Below, one piece after another: positions 9,118-17,140 of a DNA stretch of 64,000 nt. Where the stretch lies: NCBI RefSeq assembly GCF_000716535.1, contig NZ_JNWV01000022.1, positions 1-64,000 of the forward strand. The letters run 5' to 3'. Below the pieces are notes generated by a model. That model was not told the origin of the DNA. It saw only the letters and a program-made list of their open reading frames with translations, and searched no databases. Source of the stretch: Streptomyces flaveolus. Its GTDB lineage: Bacteria > Actinomycetota > Actinomycetes > Streptomycetales > Streptomycetaceae. The translations under genes were made by a program, and so were the position numbers. Position 1 is the stretch's first letter, and every line of letters starts with the position of its first letter.

Positions 9118-10251
9118 TCACCTCTTGCGGCTTCGGCGGGGTCGTTGCCGTCGCCCGGGGGCGGCGGGCCCGGGGCCGGAGGTGACGTGCGGTGCCGAGA
9201 AGTGCCGGTTGGCGATGACCTGTTGGCGAATGGCCTCCGGCAGGTCCGGCAGGGCGAGCAGCAGGTCGCAGGCGCGTACGGCGGCGGTGTGGTCGCCGAC
9301 CCAGTGGGCGGTGACGGAGAACTCGAACAGCAGCCCCCACCGGTACACCCAGGACCGGGTGAAGAGCAGGTCGTCGGGTTCCGGCCGGCCGATCACCTGG
9401 GAGAGGAGGGCGTGCGCGGTGCGGTGTCTGCCCTTCGCCCGCAGCCTGGACGCCAACTCGTAGACGGCTTCAAGGCGTTGCGGCCGCGCCTCCCAGGCCC
9501 TGCTGAACGCGTCCAGCGCCCCGGGCCAGTCGTCGGTGCGCTCCGCCCGCAGGATCCCGGACTCCAGCAGGGAGACGTACACCTCCTCCGGCCAACCGCC
9601 CATCGCGGCGCGGCGTTCGTAGAGGGCGACGGCCTCCTCGGCGTGCCCGAGGTCGCGTTCGGTGTTGGCCAGGTAGAAGACGGTGCGCGGGTTGTCCGGG
9701 TCCCGGTCGAGTTCGCGGCGCAGCAGCCGCGCGTCGCGCTCGAACTTCTCGGCGCGGCAGCCGCCGTCGGCGTGGTCCTCGATGACCAGCGCGTCCAGGT
9801 TCTCCTGGGTGTCGGGCCCGTCGGTGCACGGGTACTCGTGGGTGACGCCCTCGTAGCGCCACTCCAGGTCGCCGCTCATGAGGTGCTTGAACCGGTGCTG
9901 GGTACCGGGAGTGTCGTAGCGCAGCATGTACGACGTCGCGGTGAGCCTCGGCAGCGGGGCGTCCTGGCGCAGTACGTGGTCGGCGTCGAGCGTGAGCAGG
10001 TAGTCGGCCTTGCCGCGGGCCCGGCGGATGTTGCTGGTGCGGTTGTGCCCGAAGTCGACCCACTCCTCCTCGACGAGTTCGCCGGGGACGCCGTCCAGCA
10101 CCTTGCGGATCAGTTCCCGGGTGCCGTCGGTGGACCCGGTGTCGGAGATGACCCAGGTGTCGATGAGCGGCCGTACCGACGTGAGACAGCGCTCGATGAC
10201 GAGGGACTCGTTCTTGACGATCATGCACAGGCACAGGGTCTGCGGCTTCAC
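9118..10251 (-). CDS. Family 2 glycosyltransferase with TPR-like C-terminal half
   Basis: 377 aa. The N terminus has the GT-A fold signature of GT2 enzymes (SunS/TPR-type glycosyltransferases): LCMIVKNESLVIERCLTSV, then SDTGSTDGTRELI and the metal-site motif LTLDADHVL. The C-terminal half is helical with TPR-like repeats (NPRTVFYLANTERDLGHAEEAVALYERRAA; RTDDWPGALDAFSRAWEARPQ). It probably transfers a sugar to a protein or peptide acceptor. The GTG start at 10251 (VKPQTLCLCM) has a poor ribosome site; a TTG 9 bases upstream is possible. The basic tail PGRRQRPRRSRKR is unusual. The divergent neighbour encodes a Thr-rich collagen-like protein, a conceivable glycosylation substrate, which is inference from adjacency only. 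Confidence 0.85.
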   Translation of the reverse strand: MKPQTLCLCMIVKNESLVIERCLTSVRPLIDTWVISDTGSTDGTRELIRKVLDGVPGELVEEEWVDFGHNRTSNIRRARGKADYLLTLDADHVLRQDAPLPRLTATSYMLRYDTPGTQHRFKHLMSGDLEWRYEGVTHEYPCTDGPDTQENLDALVIEDHADGGCRAEKFERDARLLRRELDRDPDNPRTVFYLANTERDLGHAEEAVALYERRAAMGGWPEEVYVSLLESGILRAERTDDWPGALDAFSRAWEARPQRLEAVYELASRLRAKGRHRTAHALLSQVIGRPEPDDLLFTRSWVYRWGLLFEFSVTAHWVGDHTAAVRACDLLLALPDLPEAIRQQVIANRHFSAPHVTSGPGPAAPGRRQRPRRSRKR

Positions 10252-10536
10252 GGCGGCCAATGTGGCACATGCTCCTCGCCGGGCCGCCGTTCCACGCGCG
10301 GAGCCGGTGCCGGGGAGCCCCGAATGGCCGTGCGATGGGGCGATCGGGTGACAGAGGGTAAACAATGACCCATCAGACGGCATGGATTCGCCCGACTTGG
10401 GGATAAGAGGCCCCTTTTGGCCCGTACGAATCGGCCGGTCTCGAAAGTTCGGGTCACGCTCGCACTGGAGTCCGGGATCTCCCCCGGACAAGAGTCCGGA
10501 CCCCACCCGGACCGCTTCGAGTCAAGGAGCACGACT

Positions 10537-11268
10537 ATGAGTCCTGACCACAGGACGTCCCCGCTCGGACCGCTGGCCCGGGACGGGATCAGGAAGGCCG
10601 GGATGCTGGCCTCGCTCGCCCTGGTCCTCGCGGCCGGAGTGGCCGGCCCCGCCGCCGCGGCGGCACAGAGCACGAGCGGCCGGGCGGCCGTCACGGCCCG
10701 CACGGCGGGCGGCGAGGGATGCGACGGCCACTCCCACCACACCCCGAAGGCGCCGGCCACGTCCCCCCGCGCCACCGGCGGGGAGGACGGCTCGTGCCCG
10801 ACGACCGGCCCCACCGGCCCGACAGGTCCCACCGGTCCCACGGGTTCGACCGGCCCCACCGGGCCGACCGGCTCCACGGGTCCGACCGGCCCCACCGGAC
10901 CGGGCGGGCCGTGCTCCGACATCGACGCCGTCCAGTTCAACAACGACTACGAGCTGCGGGCCGCGCTCACCGGCGGCCGCACCTACGCGGGCATCCGGGA
11001 CATCAGCGGTGCCGTGCCCGGCTTCCTGTGGACCGACCTCAGCAACCTGCCCAACTATCCGAGCACGGCCTGCGGCGTCGCCATCAACGAACACAGCAAC
11101 GGTCCGAACAGTGTCAAGATCGACGTACTGACCACGAGCGGCCAGGTCTGGGAAACGACCTGTTCGGAAACCAGCTCCCCGCCCCCGCCGCCGATCCATC
11201 CCATCCTGACCTGCACCAGCCCCTGGGTCCTCCAGCACTCCCCGACCCCGGACGCCGTCAACGGCTAG
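10537..11268 (+). CDS. Secreted protein with collagen-like Gly-Pro-Thr repeat
   Basis: 243 aa. The start ATG (MSPDHRTSP) follows AAGGAG by 6 bases. A signal peptide is evident ([25 protein letters not shown]). Near residue 88 comes a run of about eleven GPT/GST triplets, bounded by a cysteine on each side (DGSCP before, GGPCSD after). A C-terminal globular domain of about 120 residues carries further cysteines (STACGVA, ETTCSE, ILTCTS) and a Pro-rich patch. GXT triplets resemble glycosylated bacterial collagen-like proteins such as Bacillus BclA. A role in the cell surface or spore coat is inference. The gene ends in a strong hairpin. Confidence 0.85.
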   Translation: MSPDHRTSPLGPLARDGIRKAGMLASLALVLAAGVAGPAAAAAQSTSGRAAVTARTAGGEGCDGHSHHTPKAPATSPRATGGEDGSCPTTGPTGPTGPTGPTGSTGPTGPTGSTGPTGPTGPGGPCSDIDAVQFNNDYELRAALTGGRTYAGIRDISGAVPGFLWTDLSNLPNYPSTACGVAINEHSNGPNSVKIDVLTTSGQVWETTCSETSSPPPPPIHPILTCTSPWVLQHSPTPDAVNG

Positions 11269-11285
11269 CGCGGCCCCGCCGCACC

Positions 11286-11314
11286 CGAGCCTCCTCCCCG
11301 CGGGAGGAGGCTCG
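11286..11314 (+). terminator. Terminator after the collagen-like gene
   Basis: A perfect 13-bp stem, CGAGCCTCCTCCC pairing with GGGAGGAGGCTCG around a 3-base loop, starts 18 bases after the stop codon. It lies between convergent genes and could serve both. Confidence 0.85.
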
Positions 11315-11330
11315 CCCGATCACCGGCCCG

Positions 11331-11936
11331 TCAGCCGGCCGGCTGCGCGGTGCTCAAGGGCGAGGATCCGTCCCGATCCCACCAGGACGCCGGCGCGGCC
11401 GGGAGCCGGTCCCCGGACCACAGCTCGAACCAGACGGTCTTGCCGGTGGCCGTCCGCGTGCTGCCCCAGGCGTCCGCGAGCATGTCGATCAGTTCCGTGC
11501 CCCGGCCGCCCTCGGCGTCCGGTCCGGCGACGACGCGTACCGGGCCGGCGGACTCGGTGTCCTCGACCTCGCACAACAGCCGTCCCTCGCGCAGCCGGAG
11601 GTTGAGCCTGAGCGGACCCCGCGTGTGGCGCAGCGCGTTGGTCACCAGCTCGCTGACCAGCAGTTCCGCGGCGTCGACGAGGTCACCCACAGCCCACTCG
11701 GCCAGTTGCGCCGTCACCAGCCGCCGGGCTCGGCGCACCGAGGTCGGCTCCCGCCGCAGGGGCCAGGACGCATCCCAGGCGGTGGCCCGGCCGCGGGGGG
11801 CCTCCAACTGCCGCAGCGGTGCGAGCGTGCGGGTCCACAGAGCCCGTTGCCTGGTGAACCACGACGGTGCGGCACTGCGGGGGGACCGGCCCTGCGAGCG
11901 CAGGGCGAGGGGGGCGGCGATGACGTGAGCGGCCAT
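11331..11936 (-). CDS. ATP-binding protein, RsbW/SpoIIAB-type anti-sigma kinase fold
   Basis: 201 aa. It has the HATPase_c motifs typical of the many Streptomyces anti-sigma-type regulators: the N box ELLVSELVTNALRHT, an acidic strand (LLCEVEDTE) and the glycine box GRGTELIDMLADAWG. These bind ATP and either phosphorylate an anti-anti-sigma factor or hold a sigma factor. The start MAAHVIAAPLAL is chosen because GGAAAGA lies upstream and the longer N terminus lacks family character. No sigma or anti-sigma partner is adjacent. Divergent from the TetR gene across a palindromic operator candidate. Confidence 0.82.
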   Translation of the reverse strand: MAAHVIAAPLALRSQGRSPRSAAPSWFTRQRALWTRTLAPLRQLEAPRGRATAWDASWPLRREPTSVRRARRLVTAQLAEWAVGDLVDAAELLVSELVTNALRHTRGPLRLNLRLREGRLLCEVEDTESAGPVRVVAGPDAEGGRGTELIDMLADAWGSTRTATGKTVWFELWSGDRLPAAPASWWDRDGSSPLSTAQPAG

Positions 11937-12008
11937 GACGATCAGTCTTTCCGGGGCGGGTGGTGGCCGGCCGCCGGTGAACGCGCCAGGTTCGGCCACG
12001 CGCGTTCA

Positions 12009-12024
12009 TGTAGCGGCCGCTACA
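12009..12024. promoter_or_regulatory. Palindromic operator candidate between divergent genes
   Basis: TGTAGCGGCCGCTACA is a perfect 16-bp palindrome in the 184-bp gap between the ATPase gene and the TetR-type gene. TetR regulators commonly bind such sites near their own promoter. An unusually A/T-rich stretch follows (about 12025-12080) and may hold the promoter. Confidence 0.55.
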
Positions 12025-12120
12025 CTCAAATATAGACGTAATGGGTGCTACGGTAAAGACAGGTAAAAAAGTAACGAAACGGGGTCATCTGGAACGTCCG
12101 TCACGTGCTCAGGAGCCCGC

Positions 12121-12725
12121 ATGCCCCGCCCACCCGACCCGGCCAAACGACGCGCGCTCCTCGACCACGTCCGCGCCTACGTCATGCGCAACGGCCTCAC
12201 CGACCTCTCCCTGCGCCCGCTGGCCCAGTCTCTGGGCACCAGCGACCGCATGCTCCTGTACTACTTCGGCACCAAGGAGCGCATGGTCGCCGAGGCACTC
12301 GCCCTCTACGAACGGCGCCCCCTCCTGCGCACCCGCGCGTTGCTGGAGACGGTCGGCCCCCCGCGGACGTCGCCGGCCTGCGACGTTTCATGGAAGAACT
12401 GTGGCGACGGTTCAGCGAGCCCGACGTGCGCGCCGCGCTGCCCCTCTTCCTGGAGGTCATGAGTGCCAGCGTGCTCCACCCTGACCGCTACGGACCCGTC
12501 ATGCGCGACGTCGTCACCGAATGGACGGACCTGCTCGCCTCCGTCTTCCGTGGCCTCGGCATGGACGAGAACCTGGCCCGGACGCACGCCACCCTCCTCA
12601 CCGACGCCTCCTTCGGCCTCCTGATCGCCCCCCTCGCGGACGGGCACTGGGAACGGGCGGACGCGGCCTTCCACGCCCTCCTGGACGCCCTGGAATCCGG
12701 ATGGTCGACAGCGGGAGGGCGGTGA
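12121..12725 (+). pseudogene. TetR-family regulator, frameshifted
   Basis: The first reading frame gives a TetR N terminus: MPRPPDPAKRRALLDHVRAY, then an HTH region (LTDLSLRPLAQSLGTSDRMLLYYFGTKERMV). At 12357-12362 a run of six C bases interrupts it. The next frame continues smoothly with PPADVAGLRRFMEELWRRFSEPDVRAALPLFLEVMSAS to the end at 12725. One extra C would restore a protein of about 201 aa, typical for TetR. The ATG has AGGAG upstream. This is either a genuine inactivation, a slippage switch or a homopolymer sequencing error. If real, the truncated 113-aa product keeps the DNA-binding domain but lacks the ligand/dimer domain. Confidence 0.8.
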
Positions 12726-12737
12726 AGCCGCTGTGAT

Positions 12738-14111
12738 TCAGTCGGCGTCGTCGCCGCACCCCGGCTCGGCCGGCCTCGGCGGGTGCGGCTGGGTGCCGTC
12801 CTTGGCGACCGGCCGGAAGTAGTGGTCCAGCGCCCAGGCGGCCACGCGGGTGCCGGCCCGGCAGCCGGCCACGTCCGCCGTACGGGAGTGGACGCCGCCC
12901 CACACACGGGCGTCGACGACGTCCCGGTCGAGGTCCTCGGCGGACCCGTAGAACCGCGTGGTGCCGGTGACCTCGGAGTGGACACGGAGGTCGATGCGCG
13001 AGGTGCCGAGAACACCGGTCAGGGCGCGTGCCACGGCAGCGGCGACGGTCGTGTGGCCGGCGACGTAGTCCGGGTGCGGTGGCGTGGGGAGCAGCGGCTC
13101 CCAGGCCGGGTCCGCCGTCGTCGCGGGGTTGCCGTCGGTGTCGGCGAGGCGGATGGCGGTGATCGGCCGCCAGGAGCCGTAGTGGAGCTTGGAGTCCCAC
13201 GCGGTGACCACGGCGTCGGTCGCCGACGCGTTCACCGCCGCGAAGAGCCGGGCCGTCTCGGCGATGCCGAGCCGGTGCCGGGCGGCGTGGTCCCGTACGG
13301 CTGTCTGGACCTGCTCGACCAGGTTGCCACTGAAGAAGAGGGCGGTCTCGGTCTGCCGCGCGCTCCTGCCCGAGCCGGTCTTCGCACCCATGACCTTCAG
13401 CTCCTGGACGTCCTCGGCGTATGCGGCCGAGGAGAGGGCGGGTGGTGCGCCGGGGCGGAACTGCCGCGGGGAGACGAGCAGGAGCGGGCGGAGCCTGGCG
13501 AGCCAGGTGTCGATGAAGGGCTGGAACGCGGGCGGGGTGGGCCGCCAGACCCCCGGTGCCGGGGACGCGGTGAAGGGAACGTCCGCGAACCTGCCGTCCC
13601 CTTCCCGGAGTTCGATGACGCGGGCGGCGGCGCGCTTCCCGTAGTCGACGCCCCGGTCTCTGGCCCGACCGGCCGGGAGCGCCGCGAGCGAGTCCGCGTA
13701 GGCGGTGTCGAGCCGCTCCTCGAACGCGGGGAAGTAGGTGAGCAGCACGTCGTGGGCCGCGGTGGCGGCGGCCGCCGCGGAGGACGCCCCGGCCGGACCG
13801 CGCCCGTGCCATTTGTACAGGTCGTAGCCGCCTTCGATCCCGACCACGGCGTTGTACACGGCGACGGAGACGAACCCCTCCCAGATCGCCACCTGCCCGG
13901 AGGGGCGTGGACCGAGGCTGGTCGTGATCGTGTCGGTGGCGATGGCGTTCCATTCGCGGACCACGGCCGCCGGATCCGCCGCGGCCCGGGTGTCCGCGTC
14001 GGGGGGAGGTGCGGCGGCGGTGAGCGCCATAAGAGCGACGGCCGCGACGGCACAGAGGATCGACCGGACAGACGAACGTGGAGGAACGGCAAGAGGGGGC
14101 TCTTGAGGCAC
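12738..14111 (-). CDS. Secreted vanadium-dependent haloperoxidase-like protein (PAP2 superfamily)
   Basis: 457 aa. The GTG start (VPQEPPLAVPP) is supported by GGGAG 6 bases upstream. A signal sequence follows (SVRSILCAVAAVALMALTAAAP). The three oxyanion-site blocks of the vanadium haloperoxidase/PAP2 fold are present: K and R in SKLHYGSWRPITAIR, the H of DYVAGHTTVAAA, and H and R in WGGVHSRTADVAG. The usual PSGH serine is alanine (VAGH). A C-terminal Cys in AGCRAGT and another in the tail PGCGDDAD may form a disulfide. It could oxidise halides or hydrolyse phosphate; residues alone do not decide. The next gene on the other strand starts 383 bp away. Confidence 0.82.
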   Translation of the reverse strand: MPQEPPLAVPPRSSVRSILCAVAAVALMALTAAAPPPDADTRAAADPAAVVREWNAIATDTITTSLGPRPSGQVAIWEGFVSVAVYNAVVGIEGGYDLYKWHGRGPAGASSAAAAATAAHDVLLTYFPAFEERLDTAYADSLAALPAGRARDRGVDYGKRAAARVIELREGDGRFADVPFTASPAPGVWRPTPPAFQPFIDTWLARLRPLLLVSPRQFRPGAPPALSSAAYAEDVQELKVMGAKTGSGRSARQTETALFFSGNLVEQVQTAVRDHAARHRLGIAETARLFAAVNASATDAVVTAWDSKLHYGSWRPITAIRLADTDGNPATTADPAWEPLLPTPPHPDYVAGHTTVAAAVARALTGVLGTSRIDLRVHSEVTGTTRFYGSAEDLDRDVVDARVWGGVHSRTADVAGCRAGTRVAAWALDHYFRPVAKDGTQPHPPRPAEPGCGDDAD

Positions 14112-14494
14112 GGCGTGCTCCCTGGAGTCGGGGGGTGCCCAAGGCGTAACAGCGGCCCGGTGTGTGAGCAAGACAACGCGCCGCCGAACGCCGACATGCA
14201 TCCGCTCGCGGACGGTCTGCTGACCGGGATCCTGGATCGCGTAACGGCCTGGTCCGCTTGCCGTGCGTGAGATATTGCGGGCCCGGGAAGTCAATCCGCC
14301 CTCCGCACGGGCTGGTTGGGACCTCGCGCTCCTTCCTCCACCGCACGGACTCACTGAGCGGCGTGCCGTGGATCACGGTCGGCCCACGCCGGCGTGGCCC
14401 CCCAAAAGCGCGTTCTGATCCGGGCCCGAGGGTGGCTCACCCGCTCGGATGCGCTCGGCGAGCAACTGGTCGCGGGGGTGTGCATGGTGAGTTC
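14112..14494. other. Intergenic region, no gene seen
   Basis: This 383-bp divergent region separates the haloperoxidase-like gene from the small secreted peptide gene. It should contain both promoters. I see no RNA gene, clear repeat or strong promoter match. Confidence 0.5.
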
Positions 14495-14737
14495 ATGAAC
14501 ACAACACCTCACTCCAAGAAGGCCGTTTCCCGGATTCCGCGAGTATTCGCGGTGAGCGCCGCCGTGGGCATCGTATGTGCGACGGGTGTGGCGACGGCCA
14601 CGTCCGCCGTGGCAGCGACGCCCGCTGCGCACGTCGTCACGAAGGCCACCCCAGCCTACGGCCACGGCGGCGGGGGCGGCGGCGACGAGTTCCAGTGCGG
14701 CAACGGCCTCCTCCCCATCCTCAACTTCTGCAACTGA
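14495..14737 (+). CDS. Small secreted peptide with C-terminal Cys pair
   Basis: 80 aa, no recognised family. It has a clear Sec signal (RIPRVFAVSAAVGIVCATGVATATSAVAA), then about 38 mature residues containing a Gly-rich stretch (GHGGGGGGDE) and the ending FQCGNGLLPILNFCN. The two cysteines, 11 residues apart, enclose a hydrophobic loop and could form a disulfide ring. The ATG at 14495 has only a weak ribosome site, and an in-frame GTG lies a few codons upstream. It may be a surface-active or signalling peptide; no chaplin signature is seen. Confidence 0.65.
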   Translation: MNTTPHSKKAVSRIPRVFAVSAAVGIVCATGVATATSAVAATPAAHVVTKATPAYGHGGGGGGDEFQCGNGLLPILNFCN

Positions 14738-14969
14738 CGCACGGATAGCGGCAGTTCCTGCCTATCGACCGCGCAACCGCACAACCGCACATGTCAACTC
14801 CACCCAACGCAGGGCGGTCTGGAACAGGGACAGGATCCCTCTTCCCGGCCGCCCTGCCGGCCGCATCCGACGGTCTGCGCCCACTGCTCCGGCCGGTGCG
14901 AGGAAACTCGTCGTGACCCAGGGCGTCGGGGGACCCCATGCGCCCGCACCACCCGGTCGGGGGCCTCAC
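14738..14969. other. Intergenic region between convergent genes
   Basis: It holds the degenerate second copy of the small-protein coding segment near 14932-14973. Otherwise I see no gene or terminator. Confidence 0.4.
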
Positions 14970-15107
14970 TCACGTCCGTGCGCGAGACGAGGCCGAAGGC
15001 GCCGACGGGTGATGACGCGAAGCGCTGACCGCAGCCGACACAGCGGCCGCCTCCTCCTCGCTCACCCCCTTCAGCGCCTCCACCACCCGATCGAGCGCCT
15101 CGCTCAC
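14970..15107 (-). CDS. Possible 45-aa small protein after the radical SAM gene
   Basis: A GTG one base after the stop of the radical SAM gene opens VSEALDRVVEALKGVSEEE, an amphipathic acidic helix, and ends SSRART. It is too short to assign. Immediately downstream (about 14932-14973) the DNA repeats in degenerate form as VSEAPDRVVRAHGV, so a tandem duplication has decayed here. Coding status is uncertain; coupling to the upstream gene is plausible. Confidence 0.35.
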   Translation of the reverse strand: MSEALDRVVEALKGVSEEEAAAVSAAVSASRHHPSAPSASSRART

Positions 15108-15108
15108 C

Positions 15109-17085
15109 TCAGTGCGTGTGACCGCTCGCAGCCGGCGTCGGTCCCGCGTTCTTCACCGTGAGGGGCAGCAGCTTCTTGCCGGTCGGGCCGATCTGGATGT
15201 GGGTGTCCATCTGCGGGCAGACACCGCAGTCGAAGCACGGGGTCCAGCGGCAGTCCTCGACCTCCGTCTCGTCGAGGGCGTCCTGCCAGTCCTCCCAGAG
15301 CCAGTCCTTGTCCAGGCCGGAGTCGAGGTGGTCCCAGGGCAGGACCTCCTCGTAGGTGCGCTCGCGGGTGGTGTACCAGTCGACGTCCACGCCGTAGGGG
15401 GCGAGGGCCTTGTCGGCGCAGCGCATCCAGCGGTCGTAGGAGAAATGCTCGCGCCAGCCGTCGAAGCGGCCGCCGTCGTCGTACACCGCGCGGATGACCG
15501 CGCCGATGCGCCGGTCGCCGCGGGAGAGCAGACCCTCCACGATGCCCGGCTTGCCGTCGTGGTAGCGGAAGCCGATGGAGCGGCCGTACTTCTTGTCGGC
15601 GCGGATCTTGTCGCGGAGCTTCGCGAGGCGCTCGTCCGTCTCCTCGGCGGAGAGCTGCGGGGCCCACTGGAAGGGGGTGTGGGGCTTCGGGACGAAACCG
15701 CCGATCGAGACCGTGCAGCGGATGTCGTTCGAGCCCGAGACCTCGCGGCCCTTCTGGATGACGCGGGTCGCCATGTCGGCGATCTGAAGGACGTCGTCGT
15801 CGGTCTCCGTCGGTAGGCCGCACATGAAGTACAGCTTCACCTGGCGCCAGCCGTTGCCGTAGGCCGTGGCGACCGTCCGGATCAGGTCCTCCTCCGAGAC
15901 CATCTTGTTGATGACCTTGCGGATGCGCTCCGAACCGCCCTCCGGGGCGAAGGTCAGACCCGAGCGGCGGCCGTTGCGGGTCAGCTCGTTCGCCAGGTCG
16001 ATGTTGAAGGCGTCGACGCGGGTGGAGGGGAGGGACAGACCGATCTTGTCGTCCTCGTAGCGGTCGGCGAGGCCCTTGGCGACGTCGCCGATCTCCGAGT
16101 GGTCGGCCGACGACAGCGACAGCAGGCCGACCTCCTCGAAGCCGGTCGCCTTGAGGCCCTTCTCCACCATCTCGCCGATGCCCGTGATGGAGCGCTCGCG
16201 CACCGGGCGGGTGATCATGCCCGCCTGGCAGAAGCGGCAGCCGCGCGTGCAGCCGCGGAAGATCTCCACCGACATCCGCTCGTGAACCGTCTCGGCGAGG
16301 GGCACCAGCGGCTGCTTCGGATACGGCCACTCGTCCAGGTCCATGACCGTGTGCTTGGACACGCGCCACGGGACGCCCGACTTGTTCGGGACCACGCGGG
16401 CGATACGGCCGTCGGGAAGGTACTCGACGTCGTAGAACGCCGGTACGTAGACCCCGCCGGTCTTCGCGAGACGGAAGAGGACCTCCTCGCGGCCACCGGG
16501 GCAGCCCTCGGCCTTCCACTCGCGGATGATCCGGGTCATGTCGAGGACGGCCTGCTCGCCGTCGCCGATGACCGCCGCGTCGATGAAGTCGGCGATCGGC
16601 TCCGGGTTGAAGGCAGCGTGACCGCCGGCCAGGACGATCGGGTCGTCGATCGTGCGGTCCTTGGCCTCCAGCGGGATACCGGCCAGGTCCAGCGCGGTGA
16701 GCATGTTCGTGTAGCCCAGCTCCGTGGAGAAGCTGATGCCGAACACGTCGAAGGCCTTCACCGGGCGGTGGCTGTCCACCGTGAACTGCGCGACGCCGTG
16801 CTCCCGCATCAGCGCCTCGAGGTCCGGCCACACGCTGTAGGTGCGCTCGGCGAGGACCCCTTCCTGCTCGTTGAGGACCTCGTAGAGGATCATGACGCCC
16901 TGGTTGGGCAGTCCGACCTCGTACGCGTCCGGGTACATGAGCGCCCAGCGGACGTCGCACTCGTCCCACGGCTTGACCGTGGAATTGAGCTCTCCGCCGA
17001 CGTACTGGATCGGCTTCTGCACGTGCGGGAGCAGAGCTTCGAGCTGCGGGAAAACCGACTCGACAGGCATCTCGCGAACCTTCAT
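15109..17085 (-). CDS. TIGR03960-family B12-binding-domain radical SAM protein
   Basis: 658 aa. An N-terminal cobalamin-binding-like domain (VRWALMYPDAYEVGLPNQGVMIL; VLAGGHAAFNPEPIADF) is followed by a radical SAM core with the cluster motif FRGCTRGCRFCQAG near residue 280 (CxxxCxxC) and LTFAPEGGSERIRKVINK. The C terminus adds cysteines in WTPCFDCGVCPQMDTH, possibly an auxiliary cluster. Members act with TIGR03936/DUF2344 proteins; the reaction is not established. The MKVREM start is kept; M6 (MPVESVFPQLEALLPH) is an equally good candidate, since neither has a strong ribosome site. A GTG reading frame follows its stop by one base. Confidence 0.9.
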   Translation of the reverse strand: MKVREMPVESVFPQLEALLPHVQKPIQYVGGELNSTVKPWDECDVRWALMYPDAYEVGLPNQGVMILYEVLNEQEGVLAERTYSVWPDLEALMREHGVAQFTVDSHRPVKAFDVFGISFSTELGYTNMLTALDLAGIPLEAKDRTIDDPIVLAGGHAAFNPEPIADFIDAAVIGDGEQAVLDMTRIIREWKAEGCPGGREEVLFRLAKTGGVYVPAFYDVEYLPDGRIARVVPNKSGVPWRVSKHTVMDLDEWPYPKQPLVPLAETVHERMSVEIFRGCTRGCRFCQAGMITRPVRERSITGIGEMVEKGLKATGFEEVGLLSLSSADHSEIGDVAKGLADRYEDDKIGLSLPSTRVDAFNIDLANELTRNGRRSGLTFAPEGGSERIRKVINKMVSEEDLIRTVATAYGNGWRQVKLYFMCGLPTETDDDVLQIADMATRVIQKGREVSGSNDIRCTVSIGGFVPKPHTPFQWAPQLSAEETDERLAKLRDKIRADKKYGRSIGFRYHDGKPGIVEGLLSRGDRRIGAVIRAVYDDGGRFDGWREHFSYDRWMRCADKALAPYGVDVDWYTTRERTYEEVLPWDHLDSGLDKDWLWEDWQDALDETEVEDCRWTPCFDCGVCPQMDTHIQIGPTGKKLLPLTVKNAGPTPAASGHTH

Positions 17086-17140
17086 GAGCTGACAGGGGGG
17101 ACCATCAAGCCTAACCCGCCCGACGGCCTCCCCCGAACGC

